Of a stretch of 21,778 nt of DNA, positions 7,716 to 14,773 are shown piece by piece; within the stretch, counting starts at the first letter, position 1; each line of letters begins with the position of its first letter. Under the pieces are notes generated by a model that was not told where the DNA came from, made no database searches, and was given only the letters and a program-made list of their open reading frames with translations. Position numbers and translations under genes: made by a program. The DNA lies in contig CAZFCK010000060.1 in assembly GCA_964517355.1 (NCBI GenBank), positions 1 through 21,778 on the forward strand, in the 5' to 3' direction. This DNA comes from CAZFCK01 sp964517355 (GTDB taxonomy: Bacteria; Desulfobacterota; Desulfovibrionia; Desulfovibrionales; Desulfovibrionaceae).

Positions 7716-7744
7716 GAAAATGCGCTAATAAGTTTTGAGATTCT

Positions 7745-7849
7745 TAAGGAAATGCTGATTAATTCGCTGGATATGCGAGGGGGAGAACCTTTCTCCAGAA
7801 AGGTTTCCCCCCGGAAAAACCTAACAAGTCTTTAATCAGTGCTTCCTTA
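7745..7849. mobile_element. 105-bp nested palindrome, MITE-like
   Basis: An 18-nt outer inverted repeat (7745-7762, starting TAAGGAAATGCTG, and 7832-7849, ending GCTTCCTTA) matches at 15 of 18 positions. It encloses a second imperfect hairpin at 7779-7812, in which GGGGGAGAACCTTTCT pairs with AGAAAGGTTTCCCCC. The flanks (GAGATTCTTAA on the left, CGCCGCCGGAG on the right) are those of the 3'-end hairpin family seen at 181-235, as if the element had inserted into or replaced that hairpin. It encodes no protein. Terminal repeats around an internal hairpin suggest a miniature transposable element. The alternative is simply a long variant terminator of the synthase gene. Confidence 0.5.
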
Positions 7850-7891
7850 CGCCGCCGGAGATCTTCCCCTTCCACTCCAAGCGGGCGCGTC

Positions 7892-8923
7892 TCAATCCTC
7901 TTCAGCCGCCACATCGGCCTTGCCGAGCGCCGCGTACATGGGCACGTCGCGCCGCAGGACCCTGCCTTGCAGACGGGGCACGTCCGCAGGGGAGAACTCG
8001 GACACAGGGCGGCAGAACAGAAAGCATCCGGCGTCGATGCGCTCTCCCTTGCGCAAATCCCTGGCCGCGTACAGCCCACGGCGAAACAGGGGCGCGTTCT
8101 CCTTATCCGGCCGGTCGCACAGGGCCGTTTCCGCCCCCAGCATGATAGCGGCCTCGCCCATGTCCGCGATGAGGCGGCGCAGCGCCTCCGGCCCCAGGGA
8201 ATGGCCGTGGTCCCCGTCCTGCCGTTCGGGCTGGATGGTGAAATGGGTTTCAATGACCTGGGCCCCCAGGATCGCGGCCAGCAAACAGGCCTTGGGGTCG
8301 TGGTGGTGGTCGGAATAGCCCACGGCCCGGCCGAATGTCCGGCGCAAAAAAGGAATGGCCGCAAGGTTCAACTCTCCGGCTTGGGCCGGATAGTTGGAGA
8401 CGCAATGCAGCAGGACCACCTCGCCGCTGCCCTTGGCCTCCAGAAAGGCCAGGGTGCGCCCGATTTCATCCAGCCCGGCCATGCCCGTGGACAAGAATAT
8501 GGGGCGTCCCGTGGCGGCCACGGCTTCGAGCAGATACGTGTTCACGCAGTCCATGGAGGCCACTTTCACGGCGGGCACGCCGACCTCCATCAGCCACTCC
8601 AGGGCCTGCACGGAAAAGGGCGTGGACAGGAAATCCACCCCGGCCTCGTCGGCCCAGGCCTTGAGCCGCAGCATGCCGTCCAGGTCCATCTCCGCCGGTT
8701 TGATGCGCTCATAATGAGGGGCGGAGGGCAAGGCCAGGTCGGCGGCGCGAAAGGTCTGAAACTTGACCGCGTCGGCCCCGGCCTCTGCGGCAGCCAGGAT
8801 CATGCGTTGCGCAACGTCCATGTCCCCTTCATGATTGAAACCGATTTCGGCGATGACGTAGGGCGTGCCCCGCTCCCCGGAAAACGCTCCCTTGTGCGGA
8901 AAAAAACCGTTCTGTGCGCGCAT
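7892..8923 (-). CDS. neuB: NeuB-family nonulosonate (sialic-like) acid synthase
   Basis: This 343-residue enzyme should condense phosphoenolpyruvate with a six-carbon amino-sugar to give a nine-carbon nonulosonic acid (NeuB/PseI/LegI/SpsE family). The TIM barrel shows IAEIGFNHEGD (24-34), VKFQTF (53-58), STPFS (100-104), LLHCVSNYP (161-169) and VGYSDH (191-196). The C-terminal SAF/antifreeze-like domain starts near RRGLYAARDL. Two family motifs are altered: the usual EKHFT reads ETHFT (about 215-219), and GPDH reads DGDH. The metal-binding histidines remain. The ATG at 8923 overlaps the methyltransferase stop as TGATG, and the length fits the family; the frame stays open upstream but only into that gene. 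It is last in its operon. The product stereochemistry cannot be read from sequence. Confidence 0.93.
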   Translation of the reverse strand: MRAQNGFFPHKGAFSGERGTPYVIAEIGFNHEGDMDVAQRMILAAAEAGADAVKFQTFRAADLALPSAPHYERIKPAEMDLDGMLRLKAWADEAGVDFLSTPFSVQALEWLMEVGVPAVKVASMDCVNTYLLEAVAATGRPIFLSTGMAGLDEIGRTLAFLEAKGSGEVVLLHCVSNYPAQAGELNLAAIPFLRRTFGRAVGYSDHHHDPKACLLAAILGAQVIETHFTIQPERQDGDHGHSLGPEALRRLIADMGEAAIMLGAETALCDRPDKENAPLFRRGLYAARDLRKGERIDAGCFLFCRPVSEFSPADVPRLQGRVLRRDVPMYAALGKADVAAEED

Positions 8924-9744
8924 CAGGCCTCCACCTCGATGTAAATGTATTTTTCCGGGCCTTCGAATCCTTCCCACCTGTCGAGGGCGCTGCTCACCTT
9001 GCGTTCATGCTCCCGGTAGGCCGGACCAAAGTCCTCGTGCGTCCTGAAATCATGAATCTTCGCGCCCAACTCCCGGTACAGGGCGCAATAGTCGTGGCTG
9101 ACGATGTTCGTCTTGAAGGCCCGCTTTTCCCGCAAGGCTTTCGTGGTGTGATTCTCGTCGTATTCGATGTGGATCACGCGCCTGGAGCAGACTCGCAGCA
9201 TCTCCCCCAGGGCGGCGCGGATTTTCCTGGGGTGGATGTTCATGAAGACCCCCAGGGTGAAGCCCACGTCGAAGGCGTTGTCCTTGAAGGGCATGGCGGT
9301 GGCGTCGCCGTTGACCACGGGCAGGGGCAGGTCTTGCAGATGCAGGCGCGAATGCCGCAGCTGGCTGAAGCTGAAATCCACGCCGCCGACAAAGGCGCCG
9401 GGGAACTCGCGCTTCACGCGGCCGATGTTCCAGCCAAAGCCGCAGCCCGCCTCGAAAAAACTGGAGAACTCCATCTTGCGCAGCGCGTCCACGAGCGCAT
9501 CCTGAAAGAACACCTCCCGGTCCAGGTAGCCCGAGGCCGTGATCTCGTTGAAATAGACCTCGCCGCGCCTGCTCCAGTAGTCCTGCTGGTCGGCCAGCTT
9601 GGGCAGTTTGATGCCGAAGACCTTGTAGAGCAACCGCTTGGCGTGCCACTCGATCTTGTAGCGTTCGATATTCAGGAACTTGCCCCAATACTCTTTGGGC
9701 GTCTTGGATGCGGGGGCGCTGGGCGCGTTCATATGCTCATTCAT
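8923..9744 (-). CDS. Class I SAM-dependent methyltransferase
   Basis: This 273-residue protein has the Rossmann methyltransferase motifs in order: FFEAGCGFGWN (96-106) for SAM binding, GVDFS (121-125) with the ribose-binding acidic residue, and NGDATAMPFKDNAFDV (135-150). About 90 helical residues precede the core. The substrate is unknown; in this operon it may O- or N-methylate a sugar or glycan intermediate. The start is uncertain. ATG 9744 overlaps the preceding stop by 8 nt (ATGAATGA) and is preferred for coupling, while ATG 9732 is 4 nt past that stop. The stop overlaps the synthase start as TGATG. No membrane segment is seen. Confidence 0.88.
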   Translation of the reverse strand: MNEHMNAPSAPASKTPKEYWGKFLNIERYKIEWHAKRLLYKVFGIKLPKLADQQDYWSRRGEVYFNEITASGYLDREVFFQDALVDALRKMEFSSFFEAGCGFGWNIGRVKREFPGAFVGGVDFSFSQLRHSRLHLQDLPLPVVNGDATAMPFKDNAFDVGFTLGVFMNIHPRKIRAALGEMLRVCSRRVIHIEYDENHTTKALREKRAFKTNIVSHDYCALYRELGAKIHDFRTHEDFGPAYREHERKVSSALDRWEGFEGPEKYIYIEVEA

Positions 9745-10813
9745 GTCCGTTTTGACGTTCCTTGGCTTCAATCTCGCCCCATCCGGCGAATTCCTTTTGC
9801 ATGTCGTAGGCGAATTCCTCACGGCTCTCATCGCCGATCTTGTACTCCACCTTTTTCTTGAGGGCGCCATGGTGGCATTTGGCGCACACGGGACTTTCCA
9901 GACGCCGGCCGGCCAGGTGCAGACGGCGTTGCTCCTCCTGGACCGTGTCCCAGGCCTGTTTCACTCCCATTTGCGCGACATTGCCCAATATTTCCTCCAT
10001 CTTGAAATCCGAAGGACATTTCAGATAATTGCCCCGGCTGGTGACGCAAATACGCTGCCACAATCTGGGGCAGACGAAATCCGGGTCCGCGATCAGAATA
10101 ATATCCTTGAAATTCATATCCGGATTATAGGCCACCCGGTCCACGATGGTCTTCATCAGGTCGGTGTATTCCTGCGGGTTGTCCTTGATGGCCGACCAGA
10201 TGGTCTGGACGTTGAGCAGGGTTCCGGCTTTGTACTTGTCCCGGGCGCGGCGCAGCATCTTCAGCTTTTCCAGGGATTCCTCGTACTTCAGAGGATACCT
10301 GACGTGTTCGTATTTTTCACGGAGCCCGTCGAAACTCATGGTGATCCAGTCCGCGCCCGCAGCGACCAGCCCCTCGGCCAGGTCTTTGTTCAACACGCCC
10401 CCGTTGGTGTTGATCCAGACTTCCCTGACCCCCGCCTGTTTGGCGAAACGGACCATCTCCACGATGTCGGGATGCAGCAGGGGCTCGCCCCGCATGCTGA
10501 ATTTCAGGGTGAACAAGCCGTGCCTGCCGCACTCGGCCACCACGGTTTTGTACATCTCCAGAGGCATGAAGTCGTTCTCGCCGATGTCCATCTGCTGGCG
10601 GAAACAGTGGGCGCACTTGATCTGGCAGCGGCTGCTGACCTCGATATCCACGTTCAGGGGAAAAAGCGGCACCTTGCGCTTGGGGTAATGCTTCCACTGG
10701 TACCTGTTGATCATGTAGGAAAGATATTTTCCTCTTCCCCTGCGCAATTCGTTTCGTAAATATTCAAACCAGTTCTCACAACTGAACTGAACGTGCGTCT
10801 CGGATTGTCTCAT
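9737..10813 (-). CDS. Radical SAM/SPASM enzyme (second in operon)
   Basis: This 358-residue protein has the radical SAM motif CQIKCAHC (C63, C67, C70), MRGEPLLHP (107-115) as the SAM-contacting loop, and a C-terminal SPASM region with C248, C256, C266, C310 and C313, separated by LGNV and a helix as in the family. It is clearly related to the radical SAM protein at 11438-12730. Both share an IW.A..D.P..Y stretch, a YE.VR stretch and an HL/HA..GRR....C.(K/R)C ending. The ATG is coupled to the formyltransferase stop as ATGA (10810-10813), which decides the start, since the open frame runs much further upstream. SPASM enzymes act on peptides or sugars; the glycan context favours a sugar substrate, but this is inference. 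Confidence 0.92.
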   Translation of the reverse strand: MRQSETHVQFSCENWFEYLRNELRRGRGKYLSYMINRYQWKHYPKRKVPLFPLNVDIEVSSRCQIKCAHCFRQQMDIGENDFMPLEMYKTVVAECGRHGLFTLKFSMRGEPLLHPDIVEMVRFAKQAGVREVWINTNGGVLNKDLAEGLVAAGADWITMSFDGLREKYEHVRYPLKYEESLEKLKMLRRARDKYKAGTLLNVQTIWSAIKDNPQEYTDLMKTIVDRVAYNPDMNFKDIILIADPDFVCPRLWQRICVTSRGNYLKCPSDFKMEEILGNVAQMGVKQAWDTVQEEQRRLHLAGRRLESPVCAKCHHGALKKKVEYKIGDESREEFAYDMQKEFAGWGEIEAKERQNGHE

Positions 10814-11430
10814 AACTGTCTCTCCGGTTTCGGGGCGTAGGAGCTTTCTCCTGTTTGCGGCAGAGGACGAAAGCCGGGGTCCAGGATCTTGTCCAGCGCC
10901 GCCCGCAGCAATGCGGGGACCACGCCTTTGAGGCGTTCGATGACGCTGCCCTGATCGTCCGCCGCGTGGACGTCCACCCTGCACTGATGGATGATGTCCC
11001 CGGTGTCCAGGCCCTGGTCGATGTAATGCGCTGTCAACCCCGTCTCGCGCTCCTTGTTGCGCAGGACCCAATGGGTGGGCGCGGGCCCTCGGTGGCGCGG
11101 CAGCAGGGAAGGATGAATGTTGACCCCTCCCAGCCGGGGCGTCCGGAACACGTCCGGGGGCAGACGGCGCGGGTAGGCGTGGACCACGAGCAGATCGGCC
11201 CGCACCTCTCGCAACAAGGCGCGCAGGGCCTGAAAGTCCAGCTCCTCCTCGCAGGACACGGCCAGCCCCTTGTCCTGGGCCCGGCGGCGTACGGCCAAGG
11301 CCCAGGGGTCCTCCGCGGGACCTTGGCAGCGCGTGACCACATGCGCCAGCTCCACCCGGCGCTCCGCCTCCAGGGCCTTCAGGATCTCCAGACCCAGGCC
11401 CCAGTTGGCCAGGAGCGCGACCCGGACCAA
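10810..11430 (-). CDS. Formyltransferase, methionyl-tRNA/PurN-like fold
   Basis: This 206-residue protein has the complete formyltransferase catalytic set: NIHPSLLPRHRGPAP (N104, H106) and GLDTGD (D142), matching Asn106, His108 and Asp144 of E. coli Fmt with a shift of two. It lacks the C-terminal domain of Fmt and is too short for tRNA formylation, so it probably formylates an amino-sugar using 10-formyltetrahydrofolate. I chose the TTG at 11430. It lies 7 nt past the preceding stop, has AGGTGG 10 nt upstream, and gives the family-like start MVRVALLANWG. An ATG at 11481 is in frame but lies inside the radical SAM gene. The stop is ATGA-coupled to the next radical SAM gene. The formyl acceptor is unknown. 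Confidence 0.87.
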   Translation of the reverse strand: MVRVALLANWGLGLEILKALEAERRVELAHVVTRCQGPAEDPWALAVRRRAQDKGLAVSCEEELDFQALRALLREVRADLLVVHAYPRRLPPDVFRTPRLGGVNIHPSLLPRHRGPAPTHWVLRNKERETGLTAHYIDQGLDTGDIIHQCRVDVHAADDQGSVIERLKGVVPALLRAALDKILDPGFRPLPQTGESSYAPKPERQL

Positions 11431-11437
11431 GGGGGCG

Positions 11438-12730
11438 CTACCACCTGCGTTCAAGTATCTCGTCGATGTCCGCATTCTCATCGCCTTTGGAGCCGTGTCT
11501 GCACCGCGCGCAGGAGCCCAATTCCATGCGCCTGCCCTCGGCGTGGAGCCGCCGGATGCGGTCCATGCGCTCGCTGCGCCACATGTCGCGCAACGATTGT
11601 TCCGCCGCGTTGCCCAAAATGATGTCGTCGGCCTCCCACCCTGTGCAGCATTGAACGTCGCCGTTGAAGCCCACCACCAGGCGCTCCCAGGGGTATTGGC
11701 AAATGAAGTCCGGCTTGAGCCGCATGGGTCCCATAAAATTGATGTACGGATTGCAGACCATATAGTCGGAAACCGGCCCCATGCTCCGGGTATAGGCTTC
11801 GGGGTCGTCCCTGACGGCCGGCCAGATGGTGCACAACCTGATTTGCGGTTTGCGTGCGCCGCGCTCCTCGCGCATGCGCTTGAGCCGCCCCACCCGTGTC
11901 CTGTTCTCCTCGAAATTCGCGGGCGCGCGCACCTTTTCGTATATTGCGCCGATCCCGTCGAAGCTCACGGCCACGTAGCTCACGCCGCAATCGATGAAGC
12001 ATGCGGCCATTTCCTCGTTGATGTAAAAGGCGTTGGTGAGAAAGGAGACGTTGGGGACGCGCTCGCAGGCATAGGCGATGAGTTCCTTGATACGCGGATG
12101 CGTCAGGGTTTCGCCGCGCCACGAAAGGCGGATGGAGAACACGTTCTCGGCCGCGCATTCGTCCACGACCCTGCGGAACAGCTCCGGCCGCATCTGCCCC
12201 GTCTCCTTGAGCTGCCGCCTATAACACATGGGGCAATCCATGTTGCAGGTGCTGGCGGTTTCAATGTCCACATGCAAAGGAAACGGCGTGGTGATCCTGT
12301 TTTTGGGCGCCATGTACCAGTTGACCCGGTTGAAGAAGTAGGCCGTGAAATGTCCCTGGTTCAGAATGAAGCGCCAATAGCGTTCGGCCGTGTCGAAGGG
12401 GTTCTGATGAAAATTGACCTGCAACCCTGCCCCGAGTTCCATGCCTCCGGACGCCAGCAACTGGTCCAGTACCTGGAGCTGGAACGCCGCCTCGGCTTCC
12501 GGCAGCACGTTCTCGATGAACGTCCTCCAGAGGGGGGTGGCGATGGAAAAGCCGAGACAATTCCCGTCCCGGTCGAGCAACCGTTCTCCCCCCGCCCGTA
12601 CGAAACGCCCCGTAAAGGGAACCAATTCAGGATGGTCCTGCAGCATAGGTTCCATGGGCACATCAAGACTGAACACCAGCCGTTCGTTTTCGCGATCATG
12701 CAGCACTTGCAACACGTGGCCTTTCCTCAC
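11438..12730 (-). CDS. Radical SAM/SPASM enzyme (first in operon), extended N-terminus
   Basis: This 430-residue protein has the radical SAM motif CNMDCPMC (C162, C166, C169), SWRGETLTHP (203-212), and a C-terminal SPASM region with C344, C361, C362, C407 and C410 spaced as in auxiliary-cluster domains. It is a paralogue of the enzyme at 9737-10813 but carries about 100 more residues before the barrel (roughly 1-150), with no cysteine motif and no domain I recognise. Translation starts at a GTG overlapping the formyltransferase stop as GTGA (12727-12730), with an AAGGA ribosome site. It lies between two formyltransferase genes, so radical chemistry and formylation may act on the same intermediate. 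The reaction cannot be assigned. Confidence 0.92.
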   Translation of the reverse strand: MRKGHVLQVLHDRENERLVFSLDVPMEPMLQDHPELVPFTGRFVRAGGERLLDRDGNCLGFSIATPLWRTFIENVLPEAEAAFQLQVLDQLLASGGMELGAGLQVNFHQNPFDTAERYWRFILNQGHFTAYFFNRVNWYMAPKNRITTPFPLHVDIETASTCNMDCPMCYRRQLKETGQMRPELFRRVVDECAAENVFSIRLSWRGETLTHPRIKELIAYACERVPNVSFLTNAFYINEEMAACFIDCGVSYVAVSFDGIGAIYEKVRAPANFEENRTRVGRLKRMREERGARKPQIRLCTIWPAVRDDPEAYTRSMGPVSDYMVCNPYINFMGPMRLKPDFICQYPWERLVVGFNGDVQCCTGWEADDIILGNAAEQSLRDMWRSERMDRIRRLHAEGRRMELGSCARCRHGSKGDENADIDEILERRW

Positions 12731-13464
12731 CGTTCCTTGTTCATTGGATCGTTCAAACCGTCCCGGCCCTGCGACGGGCTGCCGCCCCCATCTTCATCCA
12801 TGGGGCGTATGCTCAGCGCGTAGCGCCGCCCCCGCAATGCGAACCAGGCGGGATAGCGTTCATTGTCCACCACCCGCAGACGGTCGAAAATTTCTTCAAG
12901 AGGCCGGTCCACGGGAAGGCGATCGTCGTCCCGCGTGCGCTTCCGGTAAAAGGTGGCCGCCCCCGTCTGTTCTTCCCCCTCCAGGTCCGGCCAGAGTTCC
13001 AGAAAGCGCAGACACAGGCGCACCGTGGCCAGGCCCTGCTTGTCCCGGATTTCCGGGAGCAGCTCCGCGCCGTTCAAGGCGATGACGTCCCGCAGGAAAA
13101 CGCGCCCCGCGTCAACGCGCTCCACGGCCTCGAACAGACACACCGGAATCTCGTCGCGCCCCTCCAGCACTTGCCAGGCCACGGGAGACCAGCCACGCCC
13201 CAGAGGCAAATCGCTCTCATGCACCACCACGTTGCAACGGTATCCGGCCAACATCTCTTTTGGGGCGATGCTGGTGCAGCCAAGCAGAAACGCGATGTCG
13301 CCCCCCGCGCATTCCTCATAGCCGCGCACCAGACGCACGTCGTGAAACGGGGCGGCAGCATCGCGCAGTTTCCGCGCCCATGGCAATATCCACGCATCCG
13401 GCGCATCCACCAGAATGGTCAGGCGGTAGCCGCGCTTCTCCTGGGGGGGGTTAAAGGAAAACAT
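12727..13464 (-). CDS. Formyltransferase-family protein of glycan loci
   Basis: This 245-residue protein contains VVVHESDLPLGRGWSP (79-94, H82, with N78 four residues before), VDAGRVF (117-123, D118), FYRKRTRDDDRL and LRVVDNERYPAWF. I associate this arrangement with the small formyltransferase family encoded in polysaccharide and nonulosonate clusters. It is a different subfamily from the formyltransferase at 10810-11430. The final 25 residues are polar and probably disordered. The ATG at 13464 has GGAG 7 nt upstream, and the start overlaps the WbqC-like gene by 14 nt. Likely role: transfer of a formyl or related one-carbon unit to an amino-sugar. The N-x-x-x-H spacing differs from N-x-H in Fmt, so the exact chemistry is uncertain. 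Confidence 0.87.
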   Translation of the reverse strand: MFSFNPPQEKRGYRLTILVDAPDAWILPWARKLRDAAAPFHDVRLVRGYEECAGGDIAFLLGCTSIAPKEMLAGYRCNVVVHESDLPLGRGWSPVAWQVLEGRDEIPVCLFEAVERVDAGRVFLRDVIALNGAELLPEIRDKQGLATVRLCLRFLELWPDLEGEEQTGAATFYRKRTRDDDRLPVDRPLEEIFDRLRVVDNERYPAWFALRGRRYALSIRPMDEDGGGSPSQGRDGLNDPMNKER

Positions 13465-14131
13465 GGCCGTGCTCCGCCCTGGTCGTGTTCATGCAGAAAT
13501 CCAGAACCGAAAGCCCTGCCGCCCAAGAACCGTGAAGTTGCGGATATTCAGGTTGTTGGTAGGGGCGCCATGCAACGGCGAGGCCACGGGAGCGGAAAAC
13601 CGTTTCATCCAGGTAGGCGCGCGCGCCTGTTCCGGTAAGATAGGTCCGGCCCCGCACCGTTTCCACCAGGGCGGCCAGGCGCTCCGATCCCGCCCCCGCG
13701 ACGCCGAGGTCCGACGCCAGGACAAGGGGCGTATCCACGCCGAGTTCCCGCGCGAACAGGCGCAGCAAATCCATGTTCAGGTCCATAAGCAGCGTGTGCC
13801 TCTTCCCGTAAATTTGCTCCAGCAGGGGAAAAAGGGAAGAAAAGCGCGGCGCCTTGCCGTAGGCCGCGCCAATGGTTTTCAAATGCTTGTCCCGCCAGTC
13901 CGCGCCGTTGTCGATCTCGGTTTCATTGATGGGCTGCTCGAAGCGTCCCTTCTTTTTAACGGGCACAGTCAGCCACTGCACTCCGTGAGGCGTTTTGATC
14001 CTGTCTCGATGGTGCCAGCCGCGCCTGAGAAACTGCACGTCGTCCAGGACGACATACAGGCCGCTCGCGGCCCAGCGGTCGAAAAACCCAAGCCAGGGCG
14101 CGAAATCAGGCTGATGGATGGTCACTATCAC
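13451..14131 (-). CDS. WbqC-like family protein
   Basis: This 226-residue protein has the characteristic WbqC-like start IVTIHQPDFAPWLGFFDR, then VLDDVQFLRRGWHHRDRIK (28-46) and LTVPVKKKG (54-62). The family is frequent in O-antigen, capsule and flagellar-glycan clusters, but its biochemical activity is not settled. The GTG at 14131 is chosen because it gives the family-typical N-terminus and sits 14 nt after the deacetylase stop, with an AAGAGAGA-like ribosome site. The open frame extends further upstream but without family similarity. Position between a deacetylase and a formyltransferase suggests a role in tailoring an amino-sugar. Confidence 0.88.
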   Translation of the reverse strand: MIVTIHQPDFAPWLGFFDRWAASGLYVVLDDVQFLRRGWHHRDRIKTPHGVQWLTVPVKKKGRFEQPINETEIDNGADWRDKHLKTIGAAYGKAPRFSSLFPLLEQIYGKRHTLLMDLNMDLLRLFARELGVDTPLVLASDLGVAGAGSERLAALVETVRGRTYLTGTGARAYLDETVFRSRGLAVAWRPYQQPEYPQLHGSWAAGLSVLDFCMNTTRAEHGHVFL

Positions 14132-14145
14132 CGTAGCGGTCTCTC

Positions 14146-14772
14146 TTACGCTAAATAGCGGACGACCTTGAAACACTCGGCGTACTCCACGCCGATGATG
14201 CGCCCGTGGTTGGCGTTCTGGTTGACAAAAAAATCGAGCCACTCGTAGCGGTTGCGCTCCAATTCGGACTTGTGGGACTTGATGACCTCGATCTTGCGCT
14301 CCATCACCGCCGAAATGTCGGTATAAAAGTTCCCGCCGAAATCATGACCGGTCTCATAGTAGTTGCTGCGGTACATGAGAAAGCGCGGCACGTGCCTGCC
14401 CGCCATGAGCACGCTCTTGGCCGCGAAGCTGTGATCGCGGTGCAGGTCCTGATCCCAATGGCTGTAGATGAAATCTATTTCAAGATCTTCAATGAGCTGC
14501 TGGATGGTCCTGGTCAGCCCTTCGTCGAACGGCACCTCAAAGGTCGGGTAATCGAGGCAGATCAAGGGAGCGCCGATCAACGCCGCCGCGGCCTCGCCCT
14601 CCTCCCTGGCCTGCCGGGCCTCTCGGATCACTTCGCCGCTGGGATTCTTGTATCCGGAATCAGTCACAACCAGCATGGTCACGTTGTCGCCGGCCAGGAC
14701 GTGCTTGATAAGCGTGCCGCTGCACCCCAGCTCCAGGTCGTCGTAATGTGCGCCTATGCCGAGCACGTTCAT
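14146..14772 (-). CDS. PIG-L/LmbE-type N-deacetylase
   Basis: This 208-residue zinc-dependent deacetylase has GAHYDDLELGCSGTL (7-21), where H9 and D12 fit the metal-binding AHPDD motif, and DLHRDH (109-114), where H114 is the likely third ligand. The family removes N-acetyl groups from amino-sugars, in lipid-linked, mycothiol-type and antibiotic precursors. Here it could expose an amine that one of the two downstream formyltransferases re-acylates. ATG 14772 is preferred over upstream starts: it follows the aminotransferase stop by one base, has AAGGAG 9 nt upstream, and begins MNVLGIGAH as in the family. It is cytoplasmic, with no signal peptide. Confidence 0.92.
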   Translation of the reverse strand: MNVLGIGAHYDDLELGCSGTLIKHVLAGDNVTMLVVTDSGYKNPSGEVIREARQAREEGEAAAALIGAPLICLDYPTFEVPFDEGLTRTIQQLIEDLEIDFIYSHWDQDLHRDHSFAAKSVLMAGRHVPRFLMYRSNYYETGHDFGGNFYTDISAVMERKIEVIKSHKSELERNRYEWLDFFVNQNANHGRIIGVEYAECFKVVRYLA

Positions 14773-14773
14773 T

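Noticed and set aside
11270..12823. Plus-strand open frame of 517 codons
   Set aside because: It lies antisense to the radical SAM, formyltransferase and adjoining genes, shows no family motif, and is a by-product of high-GC codon use.
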